Below are positions 51,007-59,847 of a stretch of DNA of 64,000 nucleotides, piece by piece (positions within the stretch are counted from its first letter, which is position 1; each line of letters starts with the position of its first letter). The stretch comes from JAUNSR01 sp036655355 (lineage in GTDB: Bacteria > Bacteroidota > Bacteroidia > Bacteroidales > JAUNSR01). The stretch is from positions 104,656 through 168,655 of the forward strand of contig JAVVQG010000009.1 of NCBI GenBank assembly GCA_036655355.1, given 5' to 3'. A program made the translations under genes and the position numbers. The notes beneath the pieces were generated by a model. The model was not told the origin of the DNA and searched no databases. It worked only from the letters and a program-made list of their open reading frames with translations.

Positions 51007-52044
51007 TTAATCCTTTCTAAAATTATTCAAAGCCCATAATAACATCTCATTTTCAGCGGTCGTTCCCACTGTAATCCTCAAGCAACCGTTGCAAAGAGAG
51101 ACTGTATTGCGGTTTCGTACGATGATACCCTGTTCCTTGAGATAGCGATAAACAGAATCAGCATCTTTTACCCGCAGCAAAAGAAAATTAGAGTCGGAAG
51201 GATAAACAGTCATCACATAGGATAAAGAGGCGAGATTTTTAGACAGTCTTAACCGCTCATCTAGGATCGTAAGAATCTGACCTTTCACGTTCTCTTTATT
51301 CTGCAAAACCTCTAAAGCGTGGTTCTGCGTAAGAACATTCACGTTATATGGATATTTTACATTATTAAAATAATGAATCACTTCAGGCGATGCAAACGCC
51401 ATACCCAAACGGATTGATGCTTGTCCCCAAGCCTTTGAGAATGTCTGAAGGACAACAAGATTTGGATATATTGAGAGCATATTAATCCAGCTTTCTTGCG
51501 AAGAGAAGTCAATGTATGCCTCATCAATCACTACGATTCCCTGGAATACATTCAAAATACGTTTCATCTCGTCTGTATCGAAGGAGTTACCCGTCGGATT
51601 ATTGGGAGAACAGAGAAATATAATTTTCGTATCTGAATCTGTTGACTCTAATATCTTGGATGCATTGAGTGCAAAATCTTCTTCCAACTGTATTTTGCGA
51701 TATTCAATATCGTTAATTTCCGCACACACCTGATACATACCATATGTAGGATCGGGAGCAATTACATTGTCATGTCCCGGAACGCAGAAAATCCTAAAAA
51801 GCAGATCGATTGCTTCATCACTCCCATTTCCAAGGAATATCTGTTCCGGATGCAGGTGCTTGATGTTTGCAATTTCCACTTTGAGTTTTTTTTGCAACGG
51901 ATCCGGATACCGGTTGAATCCGGTATCATAAGGACTTTCATTCGCATCTAGGAAAACCGATGCTTTTCCTGAGAATTCGCTTCGGGCTGAAGAATAGGGA
52001 GCCATTGAACGGATATTAGGTCTTACCAAAGATTCTATATTCAT
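51007..52044 (-). CDS. hisC: Histidinol-phosphate aminotransferase
   Basis: 345 residues, class I/II PLP fold. LDANESPYDTGFNRYPDP, GNGSDEAIDLLFRIFC, FLCSPNNPTGNSF, VVIDEAYIDFS, QTFSKAWGQASIRLGMAFA (PLP Lys in TFSKAWG). Converts imidazole-acetol phosphate to histidinol phosphate. Gap of 85 bp to hisD, 102 bp to hisB. Confidence 0.96.
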   Translation of the reverse strand: MNIESLVRPNIRSMAPYSSARSEFSGKASVFLDANESPYDTGFNRYPDPLQKKLKVEIANIKHLHPEQIFLGNGSDEAIDLLFRIFCVPGHDNVIAPDPTYGMYQVCAEINDIEYRKIQLEEDFALNASKILESTDSDTKIIFLCSPNNPTGNSFDTDEMKRILNVFQGIVVIDEAYIDFSSQESWINMLSIYPNLVVLQTFSKAWGQASIRLGMAFASPEVIHYFNNVKYPYNVNVLTQNHALEVLQNKENVKGQILTILDERLRLSKNLASLSYVMTVYPSDSNFLLLRVKDADSVYRYLKEQGIIVRNRNTVSLCNGCLRITVGTTAENEMLLWALNNFRKD

Positions 52045-52129
52045 AATTCTGTAGATTCTTTTTACTTTTTCTTTAAGAACTGTCTAGCCAAGGAGTCTTC
52101 GATACGAAATCCTTCGGTATTGTAGTTCA

Positions 52130-53413
52130 TTATTTTATTGATTCCAAACGGATAGTTACTGCATTTTTGTGTGCTTGCAGAAGTTCGTTCTCAGCCATAA
52201 TTTCAATAACAGGCCCCAATTCGTTTAATCCAGCTGCTGAAATCTCCTGAAATGTTATTTTTCGGGTGAAACTATCCAAATTTACTCCACTGTAACTTTT
52301 TGCATACCCATTGGTAGGCAACGTATGATTAGTACCTGATGCGTAATCTCCGGCACTTTCTGGAGTATAAGGACCTAGAAAAACCGATCCGGCATTACGA
52401 ATCTGCATCGCTAAAGTGTTATAATTCGTTGATTGAATGATAAGGTGTTCCGGAGCATATTCATTTGTAAAATCCAAAATCTCCTTGTCATTACGAAGCA
52501 ATACCACTTTGCTATTCTGTAATGATTTAGATGCCAAATCCTTACGAGGGAGTTGGTTCAATTGAAGCTCCACCTCCCGAGTAAATAATTCAATAAAGGT
52601 TTCATCTGAAGTGAGTAATAAGGATTGACTATCTGCTCCGTGCTCAGCCTGAGAAAGAAAATCTGACGCGGCAAATGCCGGATTTGAATCGCCATCGGCA
52701 ATAATTTCCACTTCGGAAGGACCTGCAGGCATATCGATTGCAACATCACGCAAACTTACCAACTGCTTCGCCATGGTGACATATTGATTGCCGGGACCGA
52801 AAATTTTATAAACTTTCGGTACACTTTCTGTTCCGTAAGCCATCGCCCCGATTGCTTGAACACCTCCCAATTTATAGATTTCATTTATTCCTGCCACTTT
52901 AGCAGCAAAAAGGATAGCGGGATGAATTTCCCCTTTCTGATTTGGAGGAGAACAAAGGATCCTTTGAGAACAGCCTGCGATACGGGCAGGAATTCCAAGC
53001 ATGAGTACCGTTGAAAACAACGGGGCAGTTCCACCCGGCACATACAATCCAACCCGATCGATACCAACTTGCTTTTGCCAGCAAACCACTCCATCGGTAG
53101 TTTCTATTCGCTTTTCTTCAACGACTTGCGATGCATGAAACTTTTCAATATTCTGAGCTGCCGTCCGAATTGCTTCCTTTAATTCAGTTGGAAGCAGAGA
53201 CTCTGCTTTGTCGAGTTCGTGATCCGTCACTCTGAGCGAAGTCAAAGCAACTTTGTCATATTTTAGTTCGTAAGCAAAGAGTGCTTCATCACCACGGTTT
53301 CTGATATCATTCAAAAGTTGAATTACAAGTTCGGTCAAATCTCCCGAATCAATCTGAGGACGCTTCATTATTCGGGCCCACTCCTCTTTTTGAGGATATC
53401 GATAGATCTTCAT
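52130..53413 (-). CDS. hisD: Histidinol dehydrogenase
   Basis: 427 residues. VGLYVPGGTAPLFSTVLM, GPGNQYVTMAKQLVS, DMPAGPSEVEIIADG, LSQAEHGADSQSLLLT, GSVFLGPYTPESAGDYASGTNHTLPTNGYA contain the zinc and NAD+ sites. Makes histidine from histidinol. 12 bp after hisG. Confidence 0.97.
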   Translation of the reverse strand: MKIYRYPQKEEWARIMKRPQIDSGDLTELVIQLLNDIRNRGDEALFAYELKYDKVALTSLRVTDHELDKAESLLPTELKEAIRTAAQNIEKFHASQVVEEKRIETTDGVVCWQKQVGIDRVGLYVPGGTAPLFSTVLMLGIPARIAGCSQRILCSPPNQKGEIHPAILFAAKVAGINEIYKLGGVQAIGAMAYGTESVPKVYKIFGPGNQYVTMAKQLVSLRDVAIDMPAGPSEVEIIADGDSNPAFAASDFLSQAEHGADSQSLLLTSDETFIELFTREVELQLNQLPRKDLASKSLQNSKVVLLRNDKEILDFTNEYAPEHLIIQSTNYNTLAMQIRNAGSVFLGPYTPESAGDYASGTNHTLPTNGYAKSYSGVNLDSFTRKITFQEISAAGLNELGPVIEIMAENELLQAHKNAVTIRLESIK

Positions 53414-53425
53414 AAGCGAATTATT

Positions 53426-54277
53426 TTAAAGAATCATTTTTTCAATATTCAAAGCCAAAATCCCCTCCGCACCGGCTGCTTTGAGTCTACCGATTATTTG
53501 CCATAAAACCTTCTCCGGCAATACCGTGTGAACAGAATGCCATCCGGCATTAGCCAAAGGCATTACTGTGGGACTTTTAATCCCAGGTAATATATCCAAT
53601 ACCTGTTGCAGGTTCTCATCAGCAACATTCATCAGTACATATTTCTTATCTTCAGCCTCTTGTACTGCATTAATGCGAAAAAGAAGTTCTTCGAGAATTT
53701 CCCGTTTTTCATCACTAAGATTGGGATTGGCAATCAATACCGCTTCTGAATCCATTACAACTTCTACCTCTTTCAGCCGGTTGCTAATCAATGTACTTCC
53801 GGAACTAACGATATCAAAGATTCCGTCGGCCAATCCAATACCGGGAGCTATTTCTACCGAGCCGGTAATAACATGAATATCGGCCTTGATATTATTATTT
53901 GTAAGGAACTCTTCTAGAATCAAAGGATAAGACGTTGCAATTTTCTTATCGTTGAACCATTCCAGACCGTTATAGTTTTCGTCTTTAGGAATCGCAAGAG
54001 AAAGATGGCATTTACTGAAACCCAGATTACGTATAATATTCGCTTTTTTCTTTTTTTCTGCATATTCATTCAACCCAACAATACCTACATCCGCTACGTT
54101 TGTAGCTACCGAATCGGGAATATCATCGTCACGGAGATAAAGAATTTCCAACGGAAAATTACGAGCAGGAATCAATAGAGTTCTTTTTCCGGGAGAAAGT
54201 TTAATACCCGCTTCCTTAAGAAGCTCCATTGTGTCTTCAAAAAGACGTCCTTTGGATTGTACAGCTATCCTTAACAT
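53426..54277 (-). CDS. hisG: ATP phosphoribosyltransferase (long form)
   Basis: 283 residues, the long HisG with its own regulatory C-terminal domain. RIAVQSKGRLFEDTMELLKEAGIKL, DIPDSVATNVADVGIVGLNEYAEK, TGSVEIAPGIGLADGIFDIVSSGSTLISNRL and a C-terminal ACT-like region (LPGIKSPTVMPLANAGWHSVHTVLP). No hisZ needed. First gene of the operon, below a histidine attenuator. Confidence 0.97.
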   Translation of the reverse strand: MLRIAVQSKGRLFEDTMELLKEAGIKLSPGKRTLLIPARNFPLEILYLRDDDIPDSVATNVADVGIVGLNEYAEKKKKANIIRNLGFSKCHLSLAIPKDENYNGLEWFNDKKIATSYPLILEEFLTNNNIKADIHVITGSVEIAPGIGLADGIFDIVSSGSTLISNRLKEVEVVMDSEAVLIANPNLSDEKREILEELLFRINAVQEAEDKKYVLMNVADENLQQVLDILPGIKSPTVMPLANAGWHSVHTVLPEKVLWQIIGRLKAAGAEGILALNIEKMIL

Positions 54278-54302
54278 ATAGTTGATTTTAAGTTGTTGAA
54301 AT

Positions 54303-54334
54303 AAAAAAAGGCTTACCCGAATGAGTAAGCCTTT
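54303..54334 (-). terminator. his operon attenuator terminator
   Basis: On the minus strand AAAGGCTTAC-(8 nt)-GTAAGCCTTT followed by TTTTTTT, 26 bp upstream of hisG. A perfect 10-bp stem with a U run. One arm (GGCTTAC) can instead pair with GTGAGC just after the leader ORF, giving an antiterminator. Confidence 0.92.
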
Positions 54335-54372
54335 ATCTGTTTATTTTTTATATACGGATATGTCGAGTCTGC

Positions 54373-54429
54373 TCACCCATTTGTTGAGATATAAAAATGA
54401 TGATGGTGATGTAAGCAGATTAAAAACAT
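54373..54429 (-). CDS. hisL: Histidine leader peptide
   Basis: 18 codons: MFLICLHHHHHFYISTNG, with five consecutive His codons. Stop TGA overlaps the first antiterminator arm. Segments: CTGCTTAC (minus strand, 54411-54418) inside the leader, GTGAGCAG (54369-54376) at its stop, GGCTTAC and GTAAGCC of the terminator; 1:2, 2:3 and 3:4 pairing are all possible. A ribosome stalled on His codons would cover segment 1 and allow 2:3 pairing, relieving termination. Sequence layout is textbook attenuation. Confidence 0.93.
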   Translation of the reverse strand: MFLICLHHHHHFYISTNG

Positions 54430-54460
54430 AATTCAGTTTCGTTTTGTCGTTGTTTGTTTG

Positions 54461-54468
54461 CAAATGTA
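54461..54468 (-). promoter_or_regulatory. Bacteroidota -7 promoter element (his operon)
   Basis: TACATTTG on the minus strand, 31 bp upstream of the leader-peptide ATG. Confidence 0.6.
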
Positions 54469-54514
54469 AGCAATCTGTTTATTTATACAACATTTCGGTC
54501 AAATAATTTATGAT

Positions 54515-54522
54515 TATCTTTG
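54515..54522 (+). promoter_or_regulatory. Bacteroidota -7 promoter element (54.7 kb gene)
   Basis: TATCTTTG followed by CA, with TTTC at 54493 about 18 bp upstream. Divergent from the his promoter. Leader would be ~165 nt and contains a small ORF and repeat copy 5. Confidence 0.55.
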
Positions 54523-54546
54523 CATTCGTATCAGAGGAGAATCTGA

Positions 54547-54615
54547 ATGAATCTATTGCGAAACATGGGTTTCTCTGAGGATCTTGAAAAAACGAATACA
54601 AATAGAACGCCCTAG
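54547..54615 (+). CDS. Possible 22-codon upstream ORF
   Basis: ATG with an AGGAG-like sequence 8-12 bp upstream, 22 codons (starts MNLLRNMGFSEDL), stop TAG lying in repeat copy 5 at the position where tandem units near 63.8 kb also have an in-frame TAG. No family. Could be a regulatory leader peptide or chance. Confidence 0.35.
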   Translation: MNLLRNMGFSEDLEKTNTNRTP

Positions 54616-54698
54616 ATCACCTATTGTGAGATACCGCAGAAAAGGTATTTAGGCGGCGCATTTGATCTTGTTGTAAAAAAATAAACTATATACAAATG
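54606..54698 (+). repeat. Intercistronic structured repeat, copy 5 (plus strand)
   Basis: 93 bp ending at the ATG of the cysteine-cluster gene. Hairpin TCAC-ctatt-GTGA replaces the CTCATC-GAAA-GATGAG of other units yet keeps pairing; second hairpin ATACC/GGTAT is perfect; outer-stem core CGCC/GGCG kept. The only copy on the plus strand, and it matches the orientation of its gene. Confidence 0.75.
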
Positions 54699-55178
54699 AA
54701 TCTACATCTCCTGAAAGAGAGAGCTCAAAAGAACGAGTCTATCAATAAATCATTTTTCAAAAAACTAAAGAAAAACCAGCTTAGGGATTTAGATGATACT
54801 ATTCATTATCTTCACAAAGAGGTGTTCGATGAGATAGACTGTTTATCGTGTGCCAACTGCTGTAAGAGCTTGGGCCCGAGAATAACAGATCGAGATATCG
54901 AGAAACTGGCTTCCGCACTTCGAAAAAAACCAAGTGAGATTGTTTCGCTCTACCTCCGTATAGATGAGGATAATGATTATGTTTTCAAAACAATGCCTTG
55001 TCCATTTCTTGGAGCTGATAATTATTGTTCAGTATATTCTGATCGTCCAAAAGCCTGTCGGGAATATCCACATACAGATCGGAAAAAATTCCACCAAATC
55101 TCTGGGCTCACGATTAAGAATGCCGAAACTTGCCCGGCTGTATTTGAGATATTAGAACGATTAAGAACGGAACTTTGA
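54696..55178 (+). CDS. YkgJ-family cysteine cluster protein
   Basis: 160 residues. Metal-binding cysteines: CLSCANCCKS near residue 51, then CPFLGADNYCSVYSDRPKACREYPH and a last Cys (AETCPAV). This CxxCxxCC...C pattern defines the YkgJ/UPF0153 Zn/Fe-binding family, of unknown activity. The start codon is set by the dispersed repeat ending there. Preceded by a leader with a possible uORF. Confidence 0.85.
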   Translation: MNLHLLKERAQKNESINKSFFKKLKKNQLRDLDDTIHYLHKEVFDEIDCLSCANCCKSLGPRITDRDIEKLASALRKKPSEIVSLYLRIDEDNDYVFKTMPCPFLGADNYCSVYSDRPKACREYPHTDRKKFHQISGLTIKNAETCPAVFEILERLRTEL

Positions 55179-55655
55179 TTGATTATTCAATAATCAAAGT
55201 TTACTTGAATGTTAAAATTAACTGGTTACCGGTTATATCAGCTTCCGGTTTTCTCTACACACCAATTTCATTGATTGTTGAATTTGCAGAAAATCAACTA
55301 GAATGAGTTCCAATGCCAGCTAGTATTGCGCACCCTCATTGATTGTTGAAAGTACTGTAAATCGACTTTAATTAATGGTTGAATTATAGAATATTCGTTG
55401 AATTCACATATTCTTTTGTGGGGTACGCATCCTATTCGCTATCACCTAAAGTCTATATTATCAACTGAATACTTTTATAATTAAACATCTATGTGGTAGG
55501 AGTAAACTTGGACACGTCTAGATTATTAGTAGAATATTTTTATAATTAAATCCCGGAGAAATGGGAATGACAAATCTCCGGGACAGCTTATTCTCCGCTG
55601 TTATAGCCAAGTACTATACGTACCCGCTTTTCCATAAGTCCCCATTTCTGATCCA
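55179..55655. other. Convergent intergenic region with paired direct repeats
   Basis: 477 bp. tcattgattgttgaa occurs at 55268 and 55336 with a weaker third (55371), and gaatanttttataattaaa occurs at 55467 and 55532, so ~65-68 bp spacing recurs. No gene found. A hairpin at 55551-55583 ends the tpx side. Confidence 0.55.
55551..55583 (-). terminator. Hairpin, probable tpx terminator
   Basis: TCCCGGAGA / TCTCCGGGA perfect 9-bp dyad, 15-nt loop; on the minus strand it is followed by TTTAATTATAAAA, an imperfect T tract. Confidence 0.55.
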
Positions 55656-56156
55656 TCAACTGAGTACCTCTAGAACCGCAGTATAGTTAGGTTCTTCAGT
55701 GATTTCGGGTACTAGCTCCTCATAAATTACTTCTCCATTCTCATTCAATACGACAATAGACCTTGCCAATAGCCCTTTTAAAGGACCATCCACCAACTCT
55801 ACGCCATACTCTTTTCCAAAATCTTCAGAACGGAATGCTGACAATGGCACTACATTTTCTAATCCCTCTGTTGTACAAAATCGCCCCATCGCAAATGGTA
55901 AATCCTTACTTATTGCTAGTACAACAGTATTATCCATCTCATTGGCCATCGTATTAAATTTACGAACAGATGCTGCACATACCGATGTATCCAAGCTTGG
56001 GAAGATATTCATTACAATACGTTTACCGGCATAATCATCCAAAGATGCTTCTTGTAAATTTTGCTTTACAAGTTTTACATTTGGAGCTTTTTTCCCTTTT
56101 TCCGGAAGGTTCCCTTTGGTATTTACAGGATTCCCTGCGAGTTTAACTGTTGCCAT
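55656..56156 (-). CDS. tpx: Thiol peroxidase
   Basis: 166 residues, typical Tpx length. Peroxidatic Cys in SLDTSVCAASVRKFN near residue 60 and resolving Cys in DLPFAMGRFCTTEG near residue 94, as in atypical 2-Cys Prx. Reduces H2O2 and alkyl hydroperoxides with thioredoxin. Confidence 0.96.
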   Translation of the reverse strand: MATVKLAGNPVNTKGNLPEKGKKAPNVKLVKQNLQEASLDDYAGKRIVMNIFPSLDTSVCAASVRKFNTMANEMDNTVVLAISKDLPFAMGRFCTTEGLENVVPLSAFRSEDFGKEYGVELVDGPLKGLLARSIVVLNENGEVIYEELVPEITEEPNYTAVLEVLS

Positions 56157-56191
56157 CTCAATTCTGTTTAATTTAGTATTTCACATCAATC

Positions 56192-56515
56192 TTATTCTCT
56201 TTTATCCTCATCCGGCCCGGATCTGTTCTCTCCAGATTTACGTCCATTAAAAATAATGGAAGCCAGATAATAATAAAAAACCCCTAATACAAATAACAAT
56301 ATTATTATTGAGAAAGTTGCAAAAAACTGGTCCCATCTCAATTGTTCATGTAAGAAACGAGTAAAATCAGAAATCGCCCGAAACGGATTAAGTTGATGCC
56401 ATGAATATTGATAATCACCCCCAATACTATAATAATTGAAACCAGCAAAAGTCAACTCTAATAGTACCAACATAAAGAGGAGACGATAAAAAGGCCGCAA
56501 TTTCATCGCTTTCAT
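56192..56515 (-). CDS. Small two-helix membrane protein
   Basis: 107 residues from MKAMKLRPFYRLLFMLVLLE at 56515 (an ATG 13 codons upstream is also in frame). Two hydrophobic segments (residues ~8-27 and ~67-90) with a Trp/Tyr-rich middle and a charged tail. No family recognised. Upstream of tpx on the same strand, 35 bp apart. Confidence 0.55.
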   Translation of the reverse strand: MKAMKLRPFYRLLFMLVLLELTFAGFNYYSIGGDYQYSWHQLNPFRAISDFTRFLHEQLRWDQFFATFSIIILLFVLGVFYYYLASIIFNGRKSGENRSGPDEDKRE

Positions 56516-56665
56516 ATAGCATTCGGATTCAACTTCTGATTTTAATTTAAACAAATCCTTCTGAACCGTTGTTCATTCATATATAGCATTTTTTCGGCAT
56601 GATCTTTGTATTTAATACTAGGAAATAAGGATGAAAATTATTTCTATAATTATTAACATTTAAGC

Positions 56666-58897
56666 ATGGACTTACATACTATCTCTGATTCTCAACGCCG
56701 AATTTATAAATTGTTATCTGACAGAAAGTTGAAAGATGCCATCTTAGAACTTCGTGCTTTATCAGCCCAACTGGGGGAATGGCGATTTACAGAACGTATT
56801 GATGCCCTGAATACCTCTTACCAATTAATGCTTTCCTATTTAAAGCAGGGAGTAAAAGACCCAGAAAGGGATAAATTGTATCGAAAATTATTGGCAGAAG
56901 GTTTCGTTTTGGCGGACAACATGACAGACCGTGCTTTCTCTAAAGAGAGTAATTCTTTATATTACAGCAAGAAACGAGTTTTCCAGAGAGGGTCTGATTC
57001 TATTCAAAATGCATTTATCCGCTTGGATAGTGAGTTGAATAATTTGTCTATGACGGAATTCCTTGACTCTGAAGAAGATTCAAAAAAAAAGGCTGCTCAT
57101 TTCGAGAGACAAGCTGAGCAGGAAGCCATTCAACTTTTTAATGCAATTTGGGTAAACTATCCCTCCGAACCGGAAGATTATGATACATTAAAGGAGATTC
57201 TGTCTATAGGATCTTTAACGGTACCCTTCCAATCATTGATGGTATCGGCACTCACACTTAGTTTACTCGAATGGTTTGATGAATCGAAAGTATTACTGCT
57301 TTTAGACAATGCCGAACATCCCGAAGCAGATGTTCGTGCTCGTGCCTTCGTCGGAATCGTCTTTGTATTTTTAAAATATGACAAACGAGCTTTACTTTCA
57401 GATAAGATAAGGGCGCGCTTGGAATCTCTCTTTGACGATGAAGACACCGTACGTGAACTCCATGCCATTCAAATGCAACTTATACGTTCTCGTGAAACAG
57501 AACGTATTACCCGTAAAATAAACGAGGAAATATTTCCTGAAATGATGAAGCATTCTATATCTTCTGCAAATCGGACAAAATCTGGAGATCTATTAAAAGA
57601 TAGCAATGATTTTGAGTTTAATCCTGAGTGGGAGGAATATTTCAAAGATTCCGGAATGATTGATAAATTGCAAGAAATAACTGATTTACAACAGGAGGGA
57701 TCGGATGTTTTAATGAGTGCATTCTCAGGTCTTAAGAATTACCCTTTCTTTTCGCAGATAAGCAATTGGTTTATTCCGTTTATACCGAATCACAGCGAAA
57801 TTAACATACCAGGAAAACAGGTTTCAGCAGGATTTTCCAATTTTATGGACTCTGTGAGAGAAGGTAATTTCATGTGTAATTCGGATAAATACTCTTTCAC
57901 CTTGTCTACATTACAGATGCCTGAATCTGAACGGAACTTGTTATTGGACCAATTTCATAAGGAAACGGAAGAAATGACGCAGCTCCAAGAGGATAAAATG
58001 AAGGAAAGTGCGATTTCTTTACTCGAGAAAGGATCCAATTTATATATCCAGGATTTATATCGATTTTTCAAATTATATCCAAGAAAAGGAGAGTTTAGAG
58101 ATCCGTTCAATGAATCACTAAGTTTTTTTCATTTAGCACCTTTCTCTCAAATATTCCAAAATATTGATTCACTGCGATTAATTGCGGAACTTTTATTTAA
58201 AAAAGGATTCTATCAGGATGCACTCGGTGTATTTGAAATGCTTTCCGAAAAGAGTCTGTCGGATGCAACCATTTATCAGAAAATAGGCTTCTGCTATCAG
58301 TCATGGGGCGAATACGAAAAAGCAGTAAAGGCCTATCAACAAGCGGATATTATTAAACCTGATTCTTTGTGGACACTCCGAAGAATGGCACTATGCTATC
58401 GCAATCTGAAGCAATTCGATAAAGCACTGGAAAATTACAAACGCATCGATGCGATTGATCCGGATAATATCAATATTGAATTAAATATCGGAAATTGTTA
58501 TCTTGAACTGAAATGCTACGATGAAGCACTGAAATACTACTTCAAAGTTGATTATTTTGATCCCGACAATAACCGAGCATGGCGTTCTGTCGCGTGGACC
58601 TCTTTCCTTGGAGGTAAGCCGGAACAGGCCCAACGTTACTATGCACGTATCCTAGATAATAAACCCAATTATCTAGATTATATGAATGCTGGCCATAATG
58701 AATTGTTATTGGGAAATATTAAAACCGCAGTACTCTATTATCGAAAATGTGTCGAAGCAGAAGGAAGTAGTATCACTACCTTTCAAAAAGTATTTACTGA
58801 AGATTTGCCAATATTAATCGAAGTAGGAGTTGCTGAAGATGATATTCCTCTTATCATTGATCTAGCACTTTATGAAGAGGAAAATAAGAATAGTTAG
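56666..58897 (+). CDS. Large TPR-repeat protein
   Basis: 743 residues. The N-terminal ~480 residues are alpha-helical without a known domain; from ~505 at least five tetratricopeptide repeats (AEKALGVFEMLSEKSL-type, WGEYEKAVKAYQQADIIKPDS, LKQFDKALENYKRIDAIDPDN, LKCYDEALKYYFKVDYFDPDN, PEQAQRYYARILDNKPN). No signal peptide. Conserved in Bacteroidales as a TPR protein of unknown role, presumably a scaffold. Transcribed alone; GATCTTTG just upstream is one mismatch from a -7 box. Confidence 0.82.
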   Translation: MDLHTISDSQRRIYKLLSDRKLKDAILELRALSAQLGEWRFTERIDALNTSYQLMLSYLKQGVKDPERDKLYRKLLAEGFVLADNMTDRAFSKESNSLYYSKKRVFQRGSDSIQNAFIRLDSELNNLSMTEFLDSEEDSKKKAAHFERQAEQEAIQLFNAIWVNYPSEPEDYDTLKEILSIGSLTVPFQSLMVSALTLSLLEWFDESKVLLLLDNAEHPEADVRARAFVGIVFVFLKYDKRALLSDKIRARLESLFDDEDTVRELHAIQMQLIRSRETERITRKINEEIFPEMMKHSISSANRTKSGDLLKDSNDFEFNPEWEEYFKDSGMIDKLQEITDLQQEGSDVLMSAFSGLKNYPFFSQISNWFIPFIPNHSEINIPGKQVSAGFSNFMDSVREGNFMCNSDKYSFTLSTLQMPESERNLLLDQFHKETEEMTQLQEDKMKESAISLLEKGSNLYIQDLYRFFKLYPRKGEFRDPFNESLSFFHLAPFSQIFQNIDSLRLIAELLFKKGFYQDALGVFEMLSEKSLSDATIYQKIGFCYQSWGEYEKAVKAYQQADIIKPDSLWTLRRMALCYRNLKQFDKALENYKRIDAIDPDNINIELNIGNCYLELKCYDEALKYYFKVDYFDPDNNRAWRSVAWTSFLGGKPEQAQRYYARILDNKPNYLDYMNAGHNELLLGNIKTAVLYYRKCVEAEGSSITTFQKVFTEDLPILIEVGVAEDDIPLIIDLALYEEENKNS

Positions 58898-59202
58898 ATT
58901 TGACTGAATTTAATTATACAATAAAGAATGTGAGATATATGCCTCTTATCGCACATTCCTTATTACATAATTTTATTTCAAAATTTAGATCGATCAAGAT
59001 ATTCAAATTTAATCTTGATTATTAGATGTATATTAAATTTGATAGGTAGAAGGATTACTACTTCTAATTTTCATTCATCTTATTTAGCATCGTTAAGTGA
59101 CACATTCAACTTTATCAGCTATCTTTTGGTGTTATTTTTGTTATATTTGCATTCAATAAAAGATTTAATTCAATCCATCTTCTTTCGAAGTTGCTCACTA
59201 TT
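58898..59202. other. Intergenic region
   Basis: 305 bp, A/T-rich, containing the TATATTTG promoter at 59142-59149. A short open frame at 59015-59206 has no support. An inverted repeat tgcgataagaggcat-like near 58925 is imperfect. Confidence 0.45.
59142..59149 (+). promoter_or_regulatory. Bacteroidota -7 promoter element (DUF1599 gene)
   Basis: TATATTTG followed by CA, 53 bp before the ATG at 59203. Confidence 0.55.
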
Positions 59203-59760
59203 ATGACAGATACTGTAAAACAATTTGAAACGGTTATTTCTATTTGCCGTGAATTATTTGCAAATAAATTAAAGGATTATGGTGCTTCATGGCGAATCAT
59301 GCGCCCAGAATCAGTAACAGATCAGATTTATATTAAAGCGAATCGCATTCGTAGTATTGAAACTAAAAAAGAATCAAAAATAGAGGAAGGTATTCGCTCT
59401 GAATTTATTGGAATAGTAAATTATGGCATCATCGGATTGATTCAACTTGAATTGGGTTATGCAGACTGTGTTGATATAAATGCAGATAGAGTACTCGAAC
59501 TTTATGATAAATACATCACGATCACTAAAGAATTGATGTATAAGAAAAATCATGATTATGACGAAGCATGGCGTTCTATGCGCATAACATCTTATACCGA
59601 TCTTATTCTTATGAAGATTTATCGCACCAAACAGATTGAAAATAACAAAGGTGAAACAGTCGTTTCAGAAGGTATTGACGCAAATTATATGGATATGATC
59701 AATTACGCTTTGTTTGGTTTGATCAAATTAGAGTTTGGAGAAGAACCTACATGTGCTTAA
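59203..59760 (+). CDS. Duplicated DUF1599 protein
   Basis: 185 residues from the ATG at 59203 (MTDTVKQFETVISICRELF). Two tandem DUF1599 repeats: residues ~10-88 (LKDYGASWRIMRPESVTDQIYIKANRIRSIET..) and ~100-180 (NHDYDEAWRSMRITSYTDLILMKIYRTKQIEN..), both ending GLIxLE. DUF1599 is linked by the Nmad1 classification to nucleotide-modification domains, but no activity is established. It opens the DUF1599-DoxX-tpiA-SPOR-folE neighbourhood common to Bacteroidales. Confidence 0.82.
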   Translation: MTDTVKQFETVISICRELFANKLKDYGASWRIMRPESVTDQIYIKANRIRSIETKKESKIEEGIRSEFIGIVNYGIIGLIQLELGYADCVDINADRVLELYDKYITITKELMYKKNHDYDEAWRSMRITSYTDLILMKIYRTKQIENNKGETVVSEGIDANYMDMINYALFGLIKLEFGEEPTCA

Positions 59761-59847
59761 TATATAAAGTGAATCGATAAAATCTTTTGCAACAACTTGT
59801 TGTATTCCCTCACAAAGCTTTGACATTACATCTTATACAGCAGCATT

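Noticed and set aside
59015..59206. Plus-strand open frame before the DUF1599 gene
   Set aside because: Covers the promoter at 59142 and overlaps the real start; hydrophobic by A/T bias.
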